Source: Bacteroidales bacterium (GTDB lineage Bacteria; Bacteroidota; Bacteroidia; Bacteroidales; Muribaculaceae). From it: a DNA stretch of 8,385 nucleotides. Below the pieces are notes generated by a model. That model worked only from the letters and a program-made list of their open reading frames with translations. It was not told where the DNA came from and did no database searches. Made by a program: the position numbers and the translations under genes. This document shows positions 6,308 to 8,385 of the stretch, one piece after another. How positions within the stretch are numbered: the stretch's first letter is position 1; every line of letters begins with the position of its first letter. The stretch spans positions 1-8,385 of the forward strand of contig SFER01000094.1 of assembly GCA_004557195.1 (NCBI GenBank), given 5' to 3'.

Positions 6308-7570
6308 TTAGTCCTCAAATTCCGCCTTGAGGATTCTGATGACATCGTCAACAGTGTTTTCTTCAAGGTCGGCTTTCTCGATAAGTTCTTCCTTTGGAGT
6401 GTTGAGCACCGCCTTGGCAGTAGCGCAACCCATATCCTTGAGAGCTTCGATAACCCAAGTGTCGATTTCGTCGCTAAATTCGTCGAGATAGATATCCTCT
6501 TCGTTGTCGTCGAGGTCGCGGTAAACATCGATTTCGTAGCCGGTGAGCATCGAAGCGAGTTTGATGTTCAATCCGCCTTTACCGATAGCCTGAGCCACCT
6601 CTTCCTGGCGGAGGAACACCTCGGCGTGTTTCGACTCCTCGTTGAGACGGATAGAGGAGATTTTGGCAGGGCTGAGGGCGCGCTGGATGAAGAGAGCGGG
6701 GTTGGTAGTGTAGGGAATCACATCGATGTTCTCGTTGCGGAGCTCGCGCACGATACCATGGATGCGGCTACCCTTCACGCCGACGCAAGCGCCAACCGGG
6801 TCGATGCGGTCGTCGTAGGACTCGACAGCGATTTTGGCGCGCTCGCCGGGGATGCGGGCAACAGCCTTGATGAGGATAAGTCCGTCGTGGATTTCGGGCA
6901 CCTCGAGTTCAAAGAGACGGCGCAAGAAGGCCTCGCTGGTGCGAGACACCATGATTTTGGGATTGTTGTTTTTGTTATCCACACGGTCGATAACGGCTCT
7001 CACAGTGTCGCCCTTGTGATATTGGTCGGTGGGAATCTGCTGGTCGCGGGGCAAGAGAAGTTCGTTCTTGTCGTCGTCGAGGAGCAGAATCTCCTTTTTC
7101 CATAATTGGTACACTTCGCCGGTAACCAATTCGCCTTCGAGGTCTTTAAATTTGGTATAAACGGCATCTTTCTCGAGGTCGAGGATTTTGGAAGCCAAAG
7201 TTTGACGAAGGTTGAGGATAGCGCGGCGGCCGAATTTGGCAAAATCTATTTTCTTAACGTGCTCCTCGCCCACTTCGCAGTCGGGGTCGGGATCGTCGGG
7301 GTCGTTGTGAGCGTCGGTAACAGAAATCTGCTTGTTGGGGTCTTGGACTTCACCGTCGGGGACCACTTCGAGATTCTGATAGATTTCACAGTCGCCCTTA
7401 TCGGGGTTCATAATCACGTCGAAATTCTCGTCGGAGCCAAACATTTTAGCGAGCACGCTACGGAAAGACTCCTCGAGGACACTAATCATAGTGGTTTTGT
7501 CGATGTTCTTAAGTTCTTTGAACTCCGCAAATCCATCAACGATGTTGATAGTTTCTTCTTTTTTTGCCAT
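6308..7570 (-). CDS. nusA: Transcription termination/antitermination factor NusA
   Basis: NusA binds RNA polymerase and nascent RNA, and promotes pausing, hairpin-dependent termination and, with partners, antitermination. Seen: 420 residues. The N-terminal polymerase-binding domain covers about 1-130 (FKELKNIDKTTMISVLEESF; FGRRAILNLRQTLASKI at 113-129). An S1 domain follows (about 146-210), then KH1 with GVKG at 264-267 (VGACVGVKGSRIHGIVREL) and KH2 with GKGG at 330-333. A short C-terminal region (370-420) reads like a helix-hairpin-helix/acidic tail; the double acidic repeats of E. coli NusA are absent, as expected outside proteobacteria. An Asp/Pro-rich stretch at 86-103 is noted separately. 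The ATG at 7570 is 4 nt after the rimP stop, so translation is probably coupled. KH and S1 residues look intact. Confidence 0.98.
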   Translation of the reverse strand: MAKKEETINIVDGFAEFKELKNIDKTTMISVLEESFRSVLAKMFGSDENFDVIMNPDKGDCEIYQNLEVVPDGEVQDPNKQISVTDAHNDPDDPDPDCEVGEEHVKKIDFAKFGRRAILNLRQTLASKILDLEKDAVYTKFKDLEGELVTGEVYQLWKKEILLLDDDKNELLLPRDQQIPTDQYHKGDTVRAVIDRVDNKNNNPKIMVSRTSEAFLRRLFELEVPEIHDGLILIKAVARIPGERAKIAVESYDDRIDPVGACVGVKGSRIHGIVRELRNENIDVIPYTTNPALFIQRALSPAKISSIRLNEESKHAEVFLRQEEVAQAIGKGGLNIKLASMLTGYEIDVYRDLDDNEEDIYLDEFSDEIDTWVIEALKDMGCATAKAVLNTPKEELIEKADLEENTVDDVIRILKAEFED

Positions 7571-7574
7571 AATT

Positions 7575-8042
7575 CTATTTAAACTGAATTAAGTATTTAG
7601 TATATTTTGTTTCGTTATAATTCAAAGTAACAGTTTCCTCCACCATCACGGGGCGTTTTTCGCCCGGACGCTTCACTTTCTTGGCTATGGTGATAGCGAA
7701 AGAGTCGTCGCCCACCTCGGAGAGAACACCTTTGAGTTTCTCGCCGGCAGAAGTGAGCACCTCGACCTCGTTGCCGAGGTTTTTCTCATATTGAGCTTTC
7801 ACCTTGAACGGGGAAGTGAGTCCGGCGCTCCCCACTTCGAGTTGATAGTCGTCGATGTCGCCATCGAAATGCTCCTCGATAGCGCGGTTAAGGTTGGCGC
7901 AAGAGTCGATATCGACGCTTTCCATGCTGTCAACCTCCACAACAATGCAATTATTCTTGTCGATAGAGATATCCACAAGAAACAAATCGGAATCGACCAA
8001 CTGCGATTCGACAAACTCTTTTAAATCGTTTTTATTAATCAT
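7575..8042 (-). CDS. rimP: Ribosome maturation factor RimP
   Basis: RimP binds the free 30S subunit and assists late assembly around S12 and the 5' domain. Seen: 155 residues from the ATG at 8042. The N-terminal alpha/beta domain (about 1-80) carries the family signature Y66-QLEVGSAGLTSP-F79; many homologues have SSPG where this has GSAG. An SH3-like C-terminal domain follows (about 85-155; GNEVEVLTSAGEKLKGVL). The frame stays open upstream to 8198, but that stretch (Cys- and aromatic-rich) is unlike RimP and runs through a likely promoter. A TTG at 8081 with AGGAGG 7 nt before it is also in frame, but would sit inside the leader hairpin. Family N-termini support the ATG at 8042. It is the first gene of rimP-nusA-infB, with 4 nt to nusA. 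Confidence 0.96.
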   Translation of the reverse strand: MINKNDLKEFVESQLVDSDLFLVDISIDKNNCIVVEVDSMESVDIDSCANLNRAIEEHFDGDIDDYQLEVGSAGLTSPFKVKAQYEKNLGNEVEVLTSAGEKLKGVLSEVGDDSFAITIAKKVKRPGEKRPVMVEETVTLNYNETKYTKYLIQFK

Positions 8043-8055
8043 GCGATGGAGTGCC

Positions 8056-8092
8056 AAAAAATAATAAAAATGAGGGAGCAACCTGCCCCCTC
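8056..8092 (-). promoter_or_regulatory. Terminator-like hairpin and T-tract in the rimP leader
   Basis: On the - strand, GAGGGGGC (8092-8085) pairs with GCTCCCTC (8079-8072), seven Watson-Crick pairs plus one G-U, around the 5-nt loop AGGTT. After one A comes a stretch of 13 T in 15 bases (8070-8056), ending 13 nt before the rimP ATG. The structure is that of an intrinsic terminator, yet it lies between the predicted promoter and the first gene of the operon. Inferred: a leader attenuator, plausibly controlled by NusA itself. Alternatively it ends transcription arriving from beyond the window, or protects the mRNA 5' end. Confidence 0.7.
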
Positions 8093-8103
8093 CTAATTCT
8101 TTG

Positions 8104-8134
8104 CAAATATACAACAAAAAGCGACAAAATGCAA
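8104..8134 (-). promoter_or_regulatory. Likely promoter of rimP-nusA-infB
   Basis: The - strand reads TATATTTG at 8111-8104, an exact match to the Bacteroidota -7 consensus TAnnTTTG. A TTG at 8134-8132, 20 nt upstream, could serve as the -33 element; TTTTG at 8129-8125 is a closer-spaced alternative. Transcription would begin near 8098, giving a leader of about 55 nt that starts just before the hairpin at 8092. Confidence 0.65.
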
Positions 8135-8377
8135 CCGAAAGCCTCAAACAGCAGGGAAAAGAGGGGCACTTATAGAAATATTTATATTTAATTAACACTT
8201 ATCGGCAATAAAATGGGCGAGATAGCGGCACATCTTAGCAAGATTTAACACGGAGAGGAGCGATATACGCATCCGAGGCATTGGGCAAATACAAATTTGT
8301 AATAAAAAAAGACGAGAATTCGACAAAATTCCCGAAAAAACGAGCCGAAATAAATGCACTATTACGAGTAGAATTGT
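8112..8377. other. AT-rich intergenic region without a recognisable gene
   Basis: No coding frame of convincing length or composition is seen on either strand. Contents: A/T-rich tracts, the 10-nt perfect palindrome ACAAATTTGT at 8291-8300, a weak inverted repeat around GAATTC near 8316-8331, and an 11-codon frame at 8213-8248 that I do not support. No tRNA cloverleaf or rRNA is visible. It probably separates the - strand rimP operon from a + strand gene beyond the right edge. Confidence 0.55.
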
Positions 8378-8385
8378 TATCTTTG
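8378..8385 (+). promoter_or_regulatory. Candidate -7 box of a divergent promoter at the right edge
   Basis: TATCTTTG, an exact match to TAnnTTTG on the + strand, forms the last eight bases of the window. No clear TTG -33 element stands at the right distance (around 8353-8358), so the call rests on the -7 box and on its place in a long non-coding region. If real, it drives a + strand gene outside the window. Confidence 0.45.

Noticed and set aside
6266..7582. Long + strand frames (279 and 158 codons) opposite nusA
   Set aside because: Both lie wholly or mostly within nusA in complement and show only the mirrored composition of its acidic codons.
8043..8198. N-terminal extension of RimP up to 8198, or to the TTG at 8081 preceded by AGGAGG
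   Set aside because: Family members start at the MINKNDL-like segment; the longer frame crosses the predicted promoter and leader hairpin, and the AGGAGG sits at or in the hairpin stem. Bacteroidota seldom rely on Shine-Dalgarno sequences.
8213..8248. 11-codon + strand frame MGEIAAHLSKI in the intergenic region
   Set aside because: Too short to distinguish from chance and no consensus promoter directly upstream (only TATATTTA nearby).
1..8385. Mobile element, CRISPR, toxin-antitoxin or phage genes
   Set aside because: No transposase, integrase, regularly spaced repeats or paired small genes seen; nearly all DNA is explained by conserved chromosomal genes.

Overview
The window looks like chromosomal DNA from a member of the Bacteroidales. 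IspF, NusA, IF-2, RimP and FolK all read like Bacteroides/Muribaculaceae-type proteins. The first gene is a type IX secretion (T9SS) outer-membrane protein, a system confined to the Bacteroidota. Matches to the Bacteroidota -7 box (TAnnTTTG) lie in the one long intergenic region, and start codons lack consistent Shine-Dalgarno sequences. Assignment below order level is a guess; no rRNA or tRNA is present.

Layout. Left block, + strand (1-2876): the 3' part of porV, then ispF, then two tandem paralogous small outer-membrane beta-barrel proteins. Gaps are 11, 11 and 5 nt, so this is probably one transcription unit that starts before the window. It meets folK (2858-3301, - strand) tail to tail, and the last + strand barrel gene and folK overlap by 19 nt. 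Right block, - strand (8042 down to 3359): rimP, nusA and infB, the widely conserved ribosome maturation / transcription elongation / translation initiation operon. An intrinsic terminator follows infB, and folK begins just after its T-tract. The remaining 343 nt (8043-8385) hold a likely rimP promoter, a terminator-like hairpin in the rimP leader, AT-rich DNA without a convincing gene, and a + strand -7-like box at the right edge.

How it fits together: most of the window is housekeeping. rimP, nusA and infB link 30S maturation, RNA polymerase elongation/termination and initiator tRNA recruitment. folK (folate) and ispF (isoprenoid precursors) are single biosynthetic genes. The envelope part is porV plus the two barrels. 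I see no mobile element, CRISPR array, toxin-antitoxin or defence genes, and no clear sign of a new multi-gene system. The items most worth a second look are the terminator-like hairpin in the rimP-nusA-infB leader (possible autoregulatory attenuation), the hairpin between nusA and infB, the unidentified tandem barrel pair downstream of porV-ispF, and the question of how folK is transcribed.
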